The position numbers and the translations under genes were made by a program. A DNA stretch of 64,000 nucleotides. It comes from Frondihabitans sp. PAMC 28766 (GTDB taxonomy: Bacteria > Actinomycetota > Actinomycetes > Actinomycetales > Microbacteriaceae). Position 1 is the first letter of the stretch. Every line of letters starts with the position of its first letter. The notes under the pieces were generated by a model, which was not told the DNA's origin, did no database searches, and saw only the letters and a program-made list of their open reading frames with translations. Location of the stretch: NCBI RefSeq assembly GCF_001577365.1, contig NZ_CP014513.1:2480001-2544000 (forward strand), in the 5' to 3' direction. Of this stretch, positions 41,169 to 51,522 are shown piece by piece.

Positions 41169-42365
41169 TCAGGCCTTTCGGGGGGAAGAGGATGTCGCGG
41201 CGTCGAGCAGGTCGGCGGCGCTGGTGTTGCCGAGCCGCGGGGGAGGGCCGGGCTGCCGGGCCGGAGTGCGGGAGAGCCGCACCGGGTTGCGGACCTGCCT
41301 CAGCTCGCCGTCGCCCGGGCTCCAGGTCGGGTCGAGCCCGAGCCTGTCAGCGAGTGCGAACGCGTCGGCGATCGTGCCCACAGCCCCGGCGGCGATCCGC
41401 GCGCTCTGCAGGCGCGCCTGCCACACGGCGGCGGGCTCGGTGCGCAGGATCTCCTCCGCGGCGGCGGCGAGCGCGTCGCGATTCGCGACCCGCAGGGCGT
41501 TCGTCGCGAAGCGCGTGTCGACGGCGAGCGACGGCAGGCCGAGCGCGACGGCGAACCGCCCGAACTGCTCGTCGTTGCCGACCGCGACCGCGAGGGGGCC
41601 GTCGGCGCACTCCAGCGTCTCGTACGGTGCGATCGAGGGGTGCCGGTTGCCGAGCCGCCCGGGCGGGGTGCCGGTAGCGAGGTAGCCGCCGGCCTGGTTG
41701 ACGAGCGAGCCGAGCAGGCTCGAGAGCAGGTTCACCTCGACGTGCTGGCCGCGGCCGGAGGTCTCGCGTTCGCGGAGGGCCGCCAGGATGCCGATGACGG
41801 CGTCCTTGCCGGTGAGCACGTCGACGAGGGCGACGCCGGCTTTCATGGGCGCGGCCCCCGGTTCGCCGGTGATGCTCATCAGCCCTCCGACGGCCTGCAC
41901 CACGAAGTCGTAGCCGGGGATCTCGGACCCTGCCCCCGACCCGAAGCCGGAGATCGAGCACACGACGACGCCCCGGTTCGCGGCCGAGAGCGCAGCGTGG
42001 CCGAGCCCGAACGAGTCCATGAGGCCGGGGCGGAAGTTCTCGACGACGACGTCGGCCCGGAGGGCGATGGCGCGCGCCGTGCGGCGGTCGTCGGGGTCGG
42101 CGAGATCGAGGGCGATGCTGCGCTTGCCGCGGTTGACCGAGTCGAAGTACGAGCTGGTGCCGCTCGGCGACCAGGGCGGGCCCCAGTGGCGGGTCTCGTC
42201 GCCAGTGCCCGGCCGTTCGATCTTGATCACGTCGGCCCCGAGGTCGGCAAGGGTCATCGTGGCGAAGGGGCCGGCGAGGACCCGGCTGAAGTCGGCGACT
42301 GTGAGGCCGGCGAGGGGGCCGTCAGCCGACGAATGGTCAGCGGGGACAGGATCGACGTCGATCAT
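41169..42365 (-). CDS. Class III (CaiB/BaiF) CoA-transferase
   Basis: Formyl-CoA-transferase-family enzyme of 398 residues that moves CoA between carboxylic acids. Near the N-terminus are LAGLTVADFSRVLAGPFATMTLADLGADVIKIE and the conserved NRGKRSIALDLADP. The catalytic Asp-containing region of the family follows near VVVENFRPG. Being paired with a glutaryl-CoA dehydrogenase-like gene, it may activate glutarate, like the eukaryotic glutarate CoA-transferase. That is inference from context. Confidence 0.9.
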   Translation of the reverse strand: MIDVDPVPADHSSADGPLAGLTVADFSRVLAGPFATMTLADLGADVIKIERPGTGDETRHWGPPWSPSGTSSYFDSVNRGKRSIALDLADPDDRRTARAIALRADVVVENFRPGLMDSFGLGHAALSAANRGVVVCSISGFGSGAGSEIPGYDFVVQAVGGLMSITGEPGAAPMKAGVALVDVLTGKDAVIGILAALRERETSGRGQHVEVNLLSSLLGSLVNQAGGYLATGTPPGRLGNRHPSIAPYETLECADGPLAVAVGNDEQFGRFAVALGLPSLAVDTRFATNALRVANRDALAAAAEEILRTEPAAVWQARLQSARIAAGAVGTIADAFALADRLGLDPTWSPGDGELRQVRNPVRLSRTPARQPGPPPRLGNTSAADLLDAATSSSPRKA

Positions 42366-42436
42366 GCGTGCTCCTCGGGCTGCTCGGGCTTCGGCTCTGC
42401 TGCCCGTCGAGAGAGGTTACCTCACCCGATGGGGCG

Positions 42437-43186
42437 CTACCGCCGCGCAGTATCGACGGCCGCCAGCGCTCGATACGTCCGCGGTATCACATAGCGGTTC
42501 CACAGCGTCAAGATGATCGTGGTGGCCGCCACCGACCAGAGCAGCGATGCGATGACGTCGGTCGGATAGTGCACGCCGAGGTAGATCACACTGAGGCCCA
42601 CGACTGCCGCCCCGACGATGCCGAGCGTGATCGCGAGCCCCTGGAAGCGCGTGCCCCGGGCCAGGAAGATGAACGCCATCGCCAGGCTGGCAGCGAAGAC
42701 GACATGGCCGCTCGGGTACGACGGGTCGGGCGGCGTGGGCAGGAAGGGGTGCGCGAGTGCGGTCGGGTCGGGGCGGTGCCGGTGCACCAGGATCTTGACG
42801 ATGTCGCTGGGCACCCAGCTGACGGCCACGAGCACGGCGAACGTGACGGCGGCGCGCAGGTTGCGGGTGCGCGCCCAGATGATCGCCGTCAGAATCGCCG
42901 TGATGACGATCGCGGGTGCCGGGCTGATGATCGTGTAGACCGCGTGCGTGATCGTTGTCAGCACCTGCCGGTGAGCGTGGCTGAAGGCCTTGTCGACGGA
43001 CAGGTCGGCGTGGGTCACTGCGTAGGTGTGCGACAGCACGAACCCGAACACGATGACGATCACCAGGGCTGCGGCCCCGAACGAGATCGCGTCGGACTGC
43101 CGGCGCACGACATGCAGGATGCCGGGCAGGTGGGGCGCGACGTCGACTCGGTCGCCGGCCGGGGCACTGTCTTTCATCCATGACAT
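42437..43186 (-). CDS. PAP2-family membrane phosphatase
   Basis: Integral membrane phosphatase of 249 residues with about six hydrophobic segments. All three PAP2 motifs are present: KILVHRHRPDP, PSYPSGH and SVIYLGVHYPTDV, containing the catalytic histidines. Such enzymes dephosphorylate undecaprenyl pyrophosphate or phosphatidic acid. Neighbouring wall-polymer genes make a polyprenyl pyrophosphatase role plausible. It diverges from the glycerophosphotransferase gene across 66 bp. Confidence 0.9.
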   Translation of the reverse strand: MSWMKDSAPAGDRVDVAPHLPGILHVVRRQSDAISFGAAALVIVIVFGFVLSHTYAVTHADLSVDKAFSHAHRQVLTTITHAVYTIISPAPAIVITAILTAIIWARTRNLRAAVTFAVLVAVSWVPSDIVKILVHRHRPDPTALAHPFLPTPPDPSYPSGHVVFAASLAMAFIFLARGTRFQGLAITLGIVGAAVVGLSVIYLGVHYPTDVIASLLWSVAATTIILTLWNRYVIPRTYRALAAVDTARR

Positions 43187-43237
43187 GCCGTCAGTCTCCT
43201 GCCCCGAGTCTCAGAAACGACCCAGAGGCGCGCCCGA

Positions 43238-43243
43238 TAGGAT
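43238..43243 (+). promoter_or_regulatory. Putative -10 box for the first glycerophosphotransferase gene
   Basis: TAGGAT 9 nt before ATG 43253, without a ribosome site between. Confidence 0.35.
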
Positions 43244-43252
43244 CGGCGAGCC

Positions 43253-44860
43253 ATGCCGACCATCGCCGAACGTCTCGCTCGAACGGCTCGGCGCGAGAGC
43301 ATGGCCCGGGCGCGTCGGCGGCGGATCCGCCCCGACACCGTCTTCTACGAGTCGTTCGACGGCAACGGCGCGCTCTGCAACCCCGAGGCGATCTTCCGGC
43401 TGCTCGTCAGCGACCCCCGGTACCGGCGGTTGCGGCACGTGTGGTCGCTCGAACCCGGGCACGAGTCCGACCGGATCCGCGCCGAGTTCGCCGCCGACTC
43501 GCGGGTGACCTTCGTGACCCGCGGCACCCGAGCCTGGGTCACGGCCCTCTCGACGAGCGGATGGCTTGTCGGCAACGCCACCTTCCCCCGCTGGTTCTCG
43601 AAGCGGCCCGGCCAGACGTACCTCAGCACCTGGCACGGCGTGCCGCTCAAGGCGATGGGCTTCGACATCGGCGACCCGGCGTCACGCGTCGCGAACGTGC
43701 TGCGCACCTTCCTCCACGCCGACGTGCTGCTCTCGACCGGCCCGTACATGACCGACCGGCTCTACCGCGACGCGCACAAGCTCGGCAGGATCGCGGGTGC
43801 TCGGGTGCTCGAGACCGGGTATCCGCGCATCGACCACCAGTTCGCCTCCGCCCCCGACGTCGAGGCGACGCGCGCCGCCCTGCGAGAGGCCGGTGTCGAC
43901 CTCGACGGGCGCGAGCTCGTGCTCTACGCGCCGACGTGGAGGGGCACGAACTTCTCGAAGCCCGACGACGACGCGGCGGCACTGCTCGCCACGGTGAACG
44001 AGCTGCAGCGGCGGCTCGGCGAGCGCTACCGGGTGCTTGTGAAGACGCACCAGGTCGTGCACGCGTTCGCCCGGGGGCGAGGCGAGTTCGAGGGCGTCCT
44101 GGTGCCGAACGACCTACCGACCAACCGGGTGCTCGCCGTCGCCGACCGGTTGGTCACCGACTATTCGAGCATCTTCTTCGACTACCTCGTCAGCGGCCGG
44201 TGCATCCACTTCCTTGTGCCCGACCTCGCCGACTACTCGCAGTATCGCGGCCTCTACATCGAGCCGAGTGACTGGCCGGGCTCCGTGTCGACGGATGTCG
44301 CGAGCGTCGCCGAGGTCATCGCGCACGGAGAAGTCGTCGACACGTCGGCCGCCCGCGGGCGCTTCGTGCCGCACGACGACGGCGGGGCGGCGCGGCGCGT
44401 CGTCGACTCCGTCTTCGGCGGCATCGGCGACCAGGGCTTCACACTGACTGCCCCGGGCCAACCGGCCGTCCTGCTGGTGGTCGGCGGCTTCCCGGCAGGC
44501 GACAGGGCGACCCGCGTCGAGGCCGAGCTCGCCCGCATCGACCTCGACGAGGTCGACGTGAGCGTCATCGTCTCCGACGACCGCCGACCCGCCTTTCTGG
44601 CCTGGCAGGTCGATCTCGACAGCCGCGTGCGCATCATGGTGCGGCAGGGCGAGATCGCAGGATCGACCGTGGCCCAGATCGCGCGCCGCCTCGGCCTCGG
44701 CCGCCACACCGGTCTGTGGTCGGCCGAGGTGACAAGGCTGTTCGGCAGCGCCCGTTTCACCCGCGTGGTCGACCTCTCGGGCAGCCCCGACTTCTGGGCG
44801 CCACTCGCCCGTGCCGTCTCGGTCACCTCTGCGACACCCGGGCCCGTCACCCTTTCTTAG
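43253..44860 (+). CDS. CDP-glycerol glycerophosphotransferase family protein
   Basis: TagF/TagB-like enzyme, 535 residues, likely to build a polyol-phosphate (teichoic-acid-like) surface polymer. Family features: DTVFYESFDGNGALCNPEAIF, the catalytic His in LSTWHGVPLKAMGFD, VLYAPTWRGTNF, VKTHQVVHAF, and LVTDYSSIFFDYLV. The C-terminal 130 residues start another Rossmann-like glycosyltransferase half (LLVVGGFPAGDRATRVEAELARI) that is incomplete by comparison with its neighbour. The next gene is a paralogue. Confidence 0.88.
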   Translation: MPTIAERLARTARRESMARARRRRIRPDTVFYESFDGNGALCNPEAIFRLLVSDPRYRRLRHVWSLEPGHESDRIRAEFAADSRVTFVTRGTRAWVTALSTSGWLVGNATFPRWFSKRPGQTYLSTWHGVPLKAMGFDIGDPASRVANVLRTFLHADVLLSTGPYMTDRLYRDAHKLGRIAGARVLETGYPRIDHQFASAPDVEATRAALREAGVDLDGRELVLYAPTWRGTNFSKPDDDAAALLATVNELQRRLGERYRVLVKTHQVVHAFARGRGEFEGVLVPNDLPTNRVLAVADRLVTDYSSIFFDYLVSGRCIHFLVPDLADYSQYRGLYIEPSDWPGSVSTDVASVAEVIAHGEVVDTSAARGRFVPHDDGGAARRVVDSVFGGIGDQGFTLTAPGQPAVLLVVGGFPAGDRATRVEAELARIDLDEVDVSVIVSDDRRPAFLAWQVDLDSRVRIMVRQGEIAGSTVAQIARRLGLGRHTGLWSAEVTRLFGSARFTRVVDLSGSPDFWAPLARAVSVTSATPGPVTLS

Positions 44861-44922
44861 AGCTTTCTGCGAGTTGCCACGTGAACTGGCGTTCGCGGAC
44901 GACTCCGGAAGGCAGAGGTGGC

Positions 44923-47511
44923 ATGAGCGCAGCATCGAAGGCGAAGAGAACCATGAAGAGGGCGCGCACGGCGTTGCGGTTCGAGCAGATCGCACGAGCT
45001 CGGCGGCTGCCCGTCGAGGCCGACACGGTGCTCTACGAGTCGTTCGCCGGCAGCGGGGTGCTCGACAATCCCGAGGCGATCTTCCGCGAGATCCTGGCGT
45101 CGCCCGATCTCGCCCACCTGCGTCACGTCTGGGCCCTCGACAAGTCGAGCGCCCACGACGCCGTGCGCCGCGAGTTCCAGAGCGACCGCCGCGTGCGGTT
45201 CGTCGAGCGCGAGAGCGCCGACTACTGGAAGGCGCTCTCGACCAGCGGAACCCTGGTCAACAACGCCACGTTCCCCGTGCAGTTCGGCAAGCGGCCCGGC
45301 CAGGTCTACCTCAACACGTGGCACGGCACACCCCTCAAGGCGATGGGCTACGACATGCCCGACGGCGCCCGCGAGTCGGCGAACACCATCCGCAACTTCG
45401 TGCAGGCCGACTACCTGCTGGCGCAGAACGCCTTCATGGCCGAGCAGATGTACGGCCGGGCCTACAAGCTCGACGGCGTCTTTCGCGGCACCGTGATCCG
45501 CGAGGGTTACCGCGGGTCGACCGCCAGCGGCTCGCGCCCGACGACGTCCTGCGAACGCGCGATGCTCTCGACGCCCGCGGCCTGGGCCTCGGCAGCCGCC
45601 GCATCGTGTTGTACGCGCCGACCTGGCGCGGCGACTCCTTCGGCAATCCGTCCGACGACGTCGAAACCCTCGTGCGAACGGTCGCCGATCTGCAGCAGCG
45701 CCTCGGCGACGAGTACGTCGTGCTGCTGAAGACTCATCAGATCGTCGAGCGATTCGTCGGTGGGCGACCGGACCTCGCTCGCATTCTGGTGCCCGGCTCG
45801 ATGCCGACCAACGTCGTTCTTGGTGTCGCCGACAGCCTGATCACCGACTTCTCGTCGATCTTCTTCGACTTCCTCGCCACCGGGCGCCGCATCGTCTTCT
45901 TCACCCCGACCGCGACTCGTACGATGCGGCCCGAGGCCGCTACTTCACCGACGACGAGCTGCCCGGGGTGGTCTGCGAGAGCGTCGACCAGGTGGAGGAC
46001 GCCCTCACGGCGGCCCCCGGCGACCCTCTCCTGCGCGAGAGCACGCGGGACGCTTGGCAGCAGCGCTTCACGAGCGACGGCGCGGGGCAGAGCGCTCGCC
46101 GCGTGGTCGACATCGTCTTCCGGCAGCGCACCCGCGGCTACGACGTGCACCGGGTCACACACGACGACCGCACGTCGATCCTGATCCACGCCGGCAACCT
46201 CGCCTCCAACGGCATCACGGCCTCGCTGCTCAGCCTGCTGCGAGCCCTGCCGCCCGAGCGCTTCGACGTGTCGATCGCCTACACCCGGTCGCAAGCCGCC
46301 CAGCAGCTCGTCAACAGCGAGCACGTGCCGGCGCACGTCCGGCAGTTCCCACGCATCGGCGGTATGAACGGGACGAAATGGCAGCAGCTGCGGCGTCACC
46401 AGGCCTACCGCGGCCGTCGCCCCGACGCACACCGCCTCGACCCCGACCAGCGTCGGCTGTGGGACGACGAGTGGGCGCGTTGCTTCGGCGACGTGACCTT
46501 CGACCGCATCGTCGACTTCAGCGGCTACAGCCCGCTCTGGGCGCAGCTGCTGCTGCACTCGCCCGAGGCACCCCGCGCCATCTGGCTGCACAACGACATG
46601 GCCGCCGAGGTGCACCGCGAGGTGCACGGCAAGCACCCTCTCGAGCTCAGCCTGCCGGCCATCTTCGGCACCTACCCGAGCTATGACGACCTCGCCGCCG
46701 TCTCGCCGCGCCTCGCCCGAATCAACGAGAAGAGCCTTCCCGACTCCGTCGTCACAGGCCGTCGCATCCACCCGGTCGCGAACGTCGTCGACGCGCACCG
46801 CATCCAGACCCTCGCCGCGGCCGAGCCGTACGCGGGGGAGTCGCCGCACCTCGCCGACCCGAGAGCGAGCGGATCACTCCCGAATGGGTGCGCGACCTGG
46901 TCGCACCGACGTCGACAGCGCCCGCGCCGAAGTGGTTCGTCACGGTCGGCCGCTACACCAACGAGAAGAACCACGAGCGCCTCATCACCGCGTTCGCCTC
47001 CGTCCACCGTCGGCACCCGGAGGCGCGCCTGCTGATCGTCGGCCACGGGCCCCTTCAGGAGTCGCTCGCCCGGCTGATCGTGCGCCTCGGCCTCGTCACG
47101 GTCGCGCACATCACCGGGGCGCTGTCCAACCCGTTCTCGGTGATGAGCCGCGCCGACTGCTTCGTGCTCTCGAGCGACTACGAGGGGCAGCCGATGGTGC
47201 TGCTCGAAGCCTCGGTCCTCGACATGCCCATCGTCTCGACCCGATTCGCGACAGTTGAAGACGCCCTGCCGGAAGACACCATCCACATCGTCGAGCAGGA
47301 TGCCGAGGCGCTCGCCGAGGGCATGATCGCCTTCCTCGACGGGCGTGTCGAGCGGTCTCACCTCGACAGCACCGCCTACAACGAGCGGGCTGTCGCCAGC
47401 TTCCTCGAGGCGTTGCGGCTTCCCGTCGCCGCGCGGTCGACGCCTGCGCCTGCCCTTGCGCCTGCCACTGCCACTGCCACTGCCACTGCCCCGACGGTCA
47501 GGGCTCTCTGA
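44923..47511 (+). pseudogene. CDP-glycerol glycerophosphotransferase fused to GT4 glycosyltransferase, three single-base frameshifts
   Basis: One gene of about 863 codons, broken into four frames: 44923-~45510, ~45511-45905, ~45906-46858 and ~46859-47511. The first half is a TagF-like domain (DTVLYESFAGSGVLDNPEAIF, LNTWHGTPLKAMGY, VLYAPTWRGDSFG, LITDFSSIFFDFLA). The second half is a GT4 glycosyltransferase (ILIHAGNLASNGITASLLS, TVGRYTNEKNHERLI, SSDYEGQPMVLLEAS). Each break is repaired by one extra C: TACCG to TACCCG at 45510, ACCCCG to ACCCCCG at 45907, ACCCG to ACCCCG at 46860. The three losses sum to one codon. Protein-level conservation is high throughout, so an assembly error is more likely than decay. 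Confidence 0.85.
47464..47490 (+). repeat. Hexanucleotide repeat in the glycosyltransferase C-terminus
   Basis: Four copies of GCCACT followed by a partial copy. They encode Ala-Thr repeats at the end of the fused glycosyltransferase, after an Ala-Pro stretch. Copy number could vary between strains without shifting the frame. Confidence 0.7.
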
Positions 47512-47516
47512 TCGGG

Positions 47517-49103
47517 ATGACGAGCACCGCCGAGATCCGGATCGCGCCACCGTCGACGGTCGGGCGACCCACCACCGACGTCGCTCGCTCGTCATCCCTG
47601 GCCCCATGGGTCCTCGGCCTGATCGCCAGCGTCGTCGCGTCGCTCGGCTCGTGGATCCCGTCCCTCTGGGGCGACGAGGCCGCGAGCGTCCTGTCGGCCA
47701 CGCGGCCGATCGGCAGCCTCTTCGCCATGCTGACGCACGTCGATGCCGTGCACGGCACTTACTACTTCGGGCTGCATTGGTGGATCGCCGTGTTCGGCGC
47801 GTCGCCGTTCTCGGTGCGGATGCCGCCGGCGATCGCCGTCGGGCTCGCCGTCGTGGCGGTGGTGCTGCTGGTTCGCCGCCTCGCCGACCCCCGCACGGCG
47901 CTGGTCGGCGGGGTGATCTGCATCCTGCTGCCGCGTTTCACGTACATGGGCGAGGAGACGCGGTCGTACGCCTTCTCGGCGGCGGTCGTCGCCTGGGCGA
48001 TGCTGCTGCTCGTCGATCTCGTGAGCGGTCGCCGCGGCGGCCGGCGCTGGTGGGTGCTCTACGGCGTGCTCATCGCCGTGGGCGTCTACATCTTCATGTA
48101 CACGGCGCTGCTGCTCGTCGCGCACGCGATCCTGCTCGCGGCGGTCAGGGCACCCCGGCGCACCTGGCGATCCTGGCTGATCGCCGCCGTCGTCGGTGTT
48201 TCAGCGGCCGGCCCCGTCGTCGTCTTCTCCGTGCTCGAGCGCAGCCAGATCGCGTTCCTCTCGACCGAGACCACCACCGACTTCACCTCCCTGGCCGTCG
48301 GGCTGTGGTTCTGGACGTGGTGGTACGCGCTGATCGCGTGGGCGCTGATCGTCGGGGGCGTCGCCTCCTGGTCAGCCGGTCTGATCCGGGCGCGTCGCCG
48401 TGCGGCTCGCGTCGCCCCCGGGTCGGATGCCGCGCGGTCGGCGCGCGTGCCGAGCCTCGAGCTCGTCGGGCTGGTGTGGCTGGCCGTGCCAGGGGTGATC
48501 CTGCTGCTCTCGAACATCCCGTTCGCCGACTTCACCGGCCGGTATCTCTCGATGTCGGCGCCGGGCGCCGGTCTGCTCATGGCGGCGGGCGTCCGGGCGC
48601 TGGCCGCGCTACCGTGGCGGACGGCCCGGGTGCGCGGCCTCGTCGCCGTTCTCCTCGTCGTCGGCGTGTCCGTTGCGGCTCTGCCGAGCTGGGTGTCCCA
48701 GCGAACCCTCTACGCCAAGAACCAGAGCGACTGGGCCGAGATCAGCACCGCCGTCGGGGCCCATGCGAGCCCCGGGGGCGCCGTGGTGTTCGACGAGTCC
48801 ACCCGACCCTCGAAGCGACCCCGCCTCGCACTCCACACCTACCCGGCGGGCTTCCGCGGCCTCACGGACGTCACCCTGTCGGTGCCGTACACGCGGAGTC
48901 CGACCTGGTACGACCGCGAACTGACGGTGCCGCAGGCGCTCGCGGACGGGCGATTCCGCGGATACAGAGAGGTGTGGCTGATCGAGTACTCGACGGGGAA
49001 GACCACCGACACGTACGGTCTCGCCGACCTCGAGAAGGCGGGCTACCGGGTCTCGGCGACGTATCGAACCCACCGCAGCGAGATCCTCGAGCTTCGCGAC
49101 TGA
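47517..49103 (+). CDS. GT-C type membrane glycosyltransferase (mannosyltransferase-like)
   Basis: Polytopic membrane protein of 528 residues with about ten hydrophobic segments. The first periplasmic loop after helix 1 carries WGDEAASVLSATRP, the Asp-Glu pair expected for polyprenyl-phosphate-sugar-using GT39/GT-C enzymes. MGEETRSYAFSAA follows. A soluble C-terminal domain of about 130 residues ends the protein. It starts 5 nt after the upstream gene, so probably shares its transcript and helps decorate the same surface polymer. Sugar donor and acceptor are unknown. Confidence 0.82.
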   Translation: MTSTAEIRIAPPSTVGRPTTDVARSSSLAPWVLGLIASVVASLGSWIPSLWGDEAASVLSATRPIGSLFAMLTHVDAVHGTYYFGLHWWIAVFGASPFSVRMPPAIAVGLAVVAVVLLVRRLADPRTALVGGVICILLPRFTYMGEETRSYAFSAAVVAWAMLLLVDLVSGRRGGRRWWVLYGVLIAVGVYIFMYTALLLVAHAILLAAVRAPRRTWRSWLIAAVVGVSAAGPVVVFSVLERSQIAFLSTETTTDFTSLAVGLWFWTWWYALIAWALIVGGVASWSAGLIRARRRAARVAPGSDAARSARVPSLELVGLVWLAVPGVILLLSNIPFADFTGRYLSMSAPGAGLLMAAGVRALAALPWRTARVRGLVAVLLVVGVSVAALPSWVSQRTLYAKNQSDWAEISTAVGAHASPGGAVVFDESTRPSKRPRLALHTYPAGFRGLTDVTLSVPYTRSPTWYDRELTVPQALADGRFRGYREVWLIEYSTGKTTDTYGLADLEKAGYRVSATYRTHRSEILELRD

Positions 49104-49284
49104 CACGACGCGACGTCCTGACGGGAAGAGACGGCGGTTGGAGCGCGACATCCTCCCGTGTCGCAGGTTTCTTCTGCGGCGTGGCCCGGCTTCCTCCCCG
49201 AGCGGCGGCCGATCCTGGTGAGCCGCTGCCTCCTGCCCTGGCGGCGCGAGGGTCGCTCGCGCGCAGGGCGACGCCCGCGGCGGC
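49104..49284. other. Convergent intergenic spacer with two TCCTCC boxes
   Basis: No gene is seen. TCCTCC occurs at 49151 and 49192 (GGAGGA-like boxes on the minus strand), with related TTCTTC and TCCTG sequences around them. The spacer resembles a short copy of the box array at 38984-39276, which also lies between converging genes. Confidence 0.35.
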
Positions 49285-49749
49285 CTACTCCGGGTGGCGG
49301 TCGCCCGCGGCGGGGCGCGCCGTCAGGATCTCGACGAGCCGATCGAGCAGCGGCATCGCACCGGCCAGGGCATCGCGCTCGTCGGCCGTGAACTCGTCGA
49401 GCGCCCGCTGCAGCACCTGTGTGCCGGCCTCGTCGTAGCGCACGAGGTTGGCGAGCGCCTCGGGCGACGGCGAGATCGCCGTGCTGCGCGAGTCGACCGT
49501 ATCGGTTTCGCGCGTGATCAGCCCTGCGGCGAGCATCGCCTTGATGAGGTTGCTGACGGTCGAGCGCGCGAGTCGCAGGTTGTCGGCGAGTTCGCCAGGG
49601 CTCTGCGGGCTGTGAGCATGCAACGCGCGCAGGATCTCGACGTGCGCCTCGGGCAGGTCTGGCAAGGCGGCCTCGGCGCGGGTGGTGCGCAGGGCGGCGC
49701 GGCGGAGGGGGCCGAGCAGGCGGTTCAGGTCGGCGGCGGTGGTGTCCAT
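49285..49749 (-). CDS. MarR-family transcriptional regulator
   Basis: Winged-helix regulator of 154 residues from the minus-strand ATG at 49749. The DNA-binding part reads SPGELADNLRLARSTVSNLIKAMLAAGLITRETDTVDSR, with the wing Asp-Ser-Arg. Dimerisation helices flank it. It is divergent from argG. A minus-strand TAGGAT at 49803-49808 may be its -10. The target is unknown, possibly itself. Confidence 0.88.
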   Translation of the reverse strand: MDTTAADLNRLLGPLRRAALRTTRAEAALPDLPEAHVEILRALHAHSPQSPGELADNLRLARSTVSNLIKAMLAAGLITRETDTVDSRSTAISPSPEALANLVRYDEAGTQVLQRALDEFTADERDALAGAMPLLDRLVEILTARPAAGDRHPE

Positions 49750-49809
49750 GGGTGGCCTCGGCAAGCAAAAAAAGGGGGGCGTGATCGTCACCCCGTGCTG
49801 AAATCCTAG

Positions 49810-51338
<1,529 letters not shown>

Positions 51339-51522
51339 CCCCCCGGCACGTTCCGCCGGGCCTCGCGGCACCTCTCGCGGGGCGTGCGCCTCGCCGGCAA
51401 GACCCCGGGTTCCGGCCGTGGTCCCCGTGCCGCGGCGCTGGGACCTTGGCCGAAAGGCGGGGTGTCACTCCTAGGCTGCTTCGGGTGGGCGTCTGTCGGC
51501 GGAAGTGCGATCTCGCGGTGCG
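51339..51522. other. Intergenic region after argG
   Basis: There is no gene in these 184 bp. It is GC-rich with short inverted segments that could end either converging transcript. A TAGGCT hexamer at about 51474 has no gene in the right position. Confidence 0.3.

Noticed and set aside
44923..47511. Programmed ribosomal frameshifting in the TagF/GT4 gene
   Set aside because: No slippery heptamer or downstream structure was seen, and three separate events each lacking one C fit base loss better.
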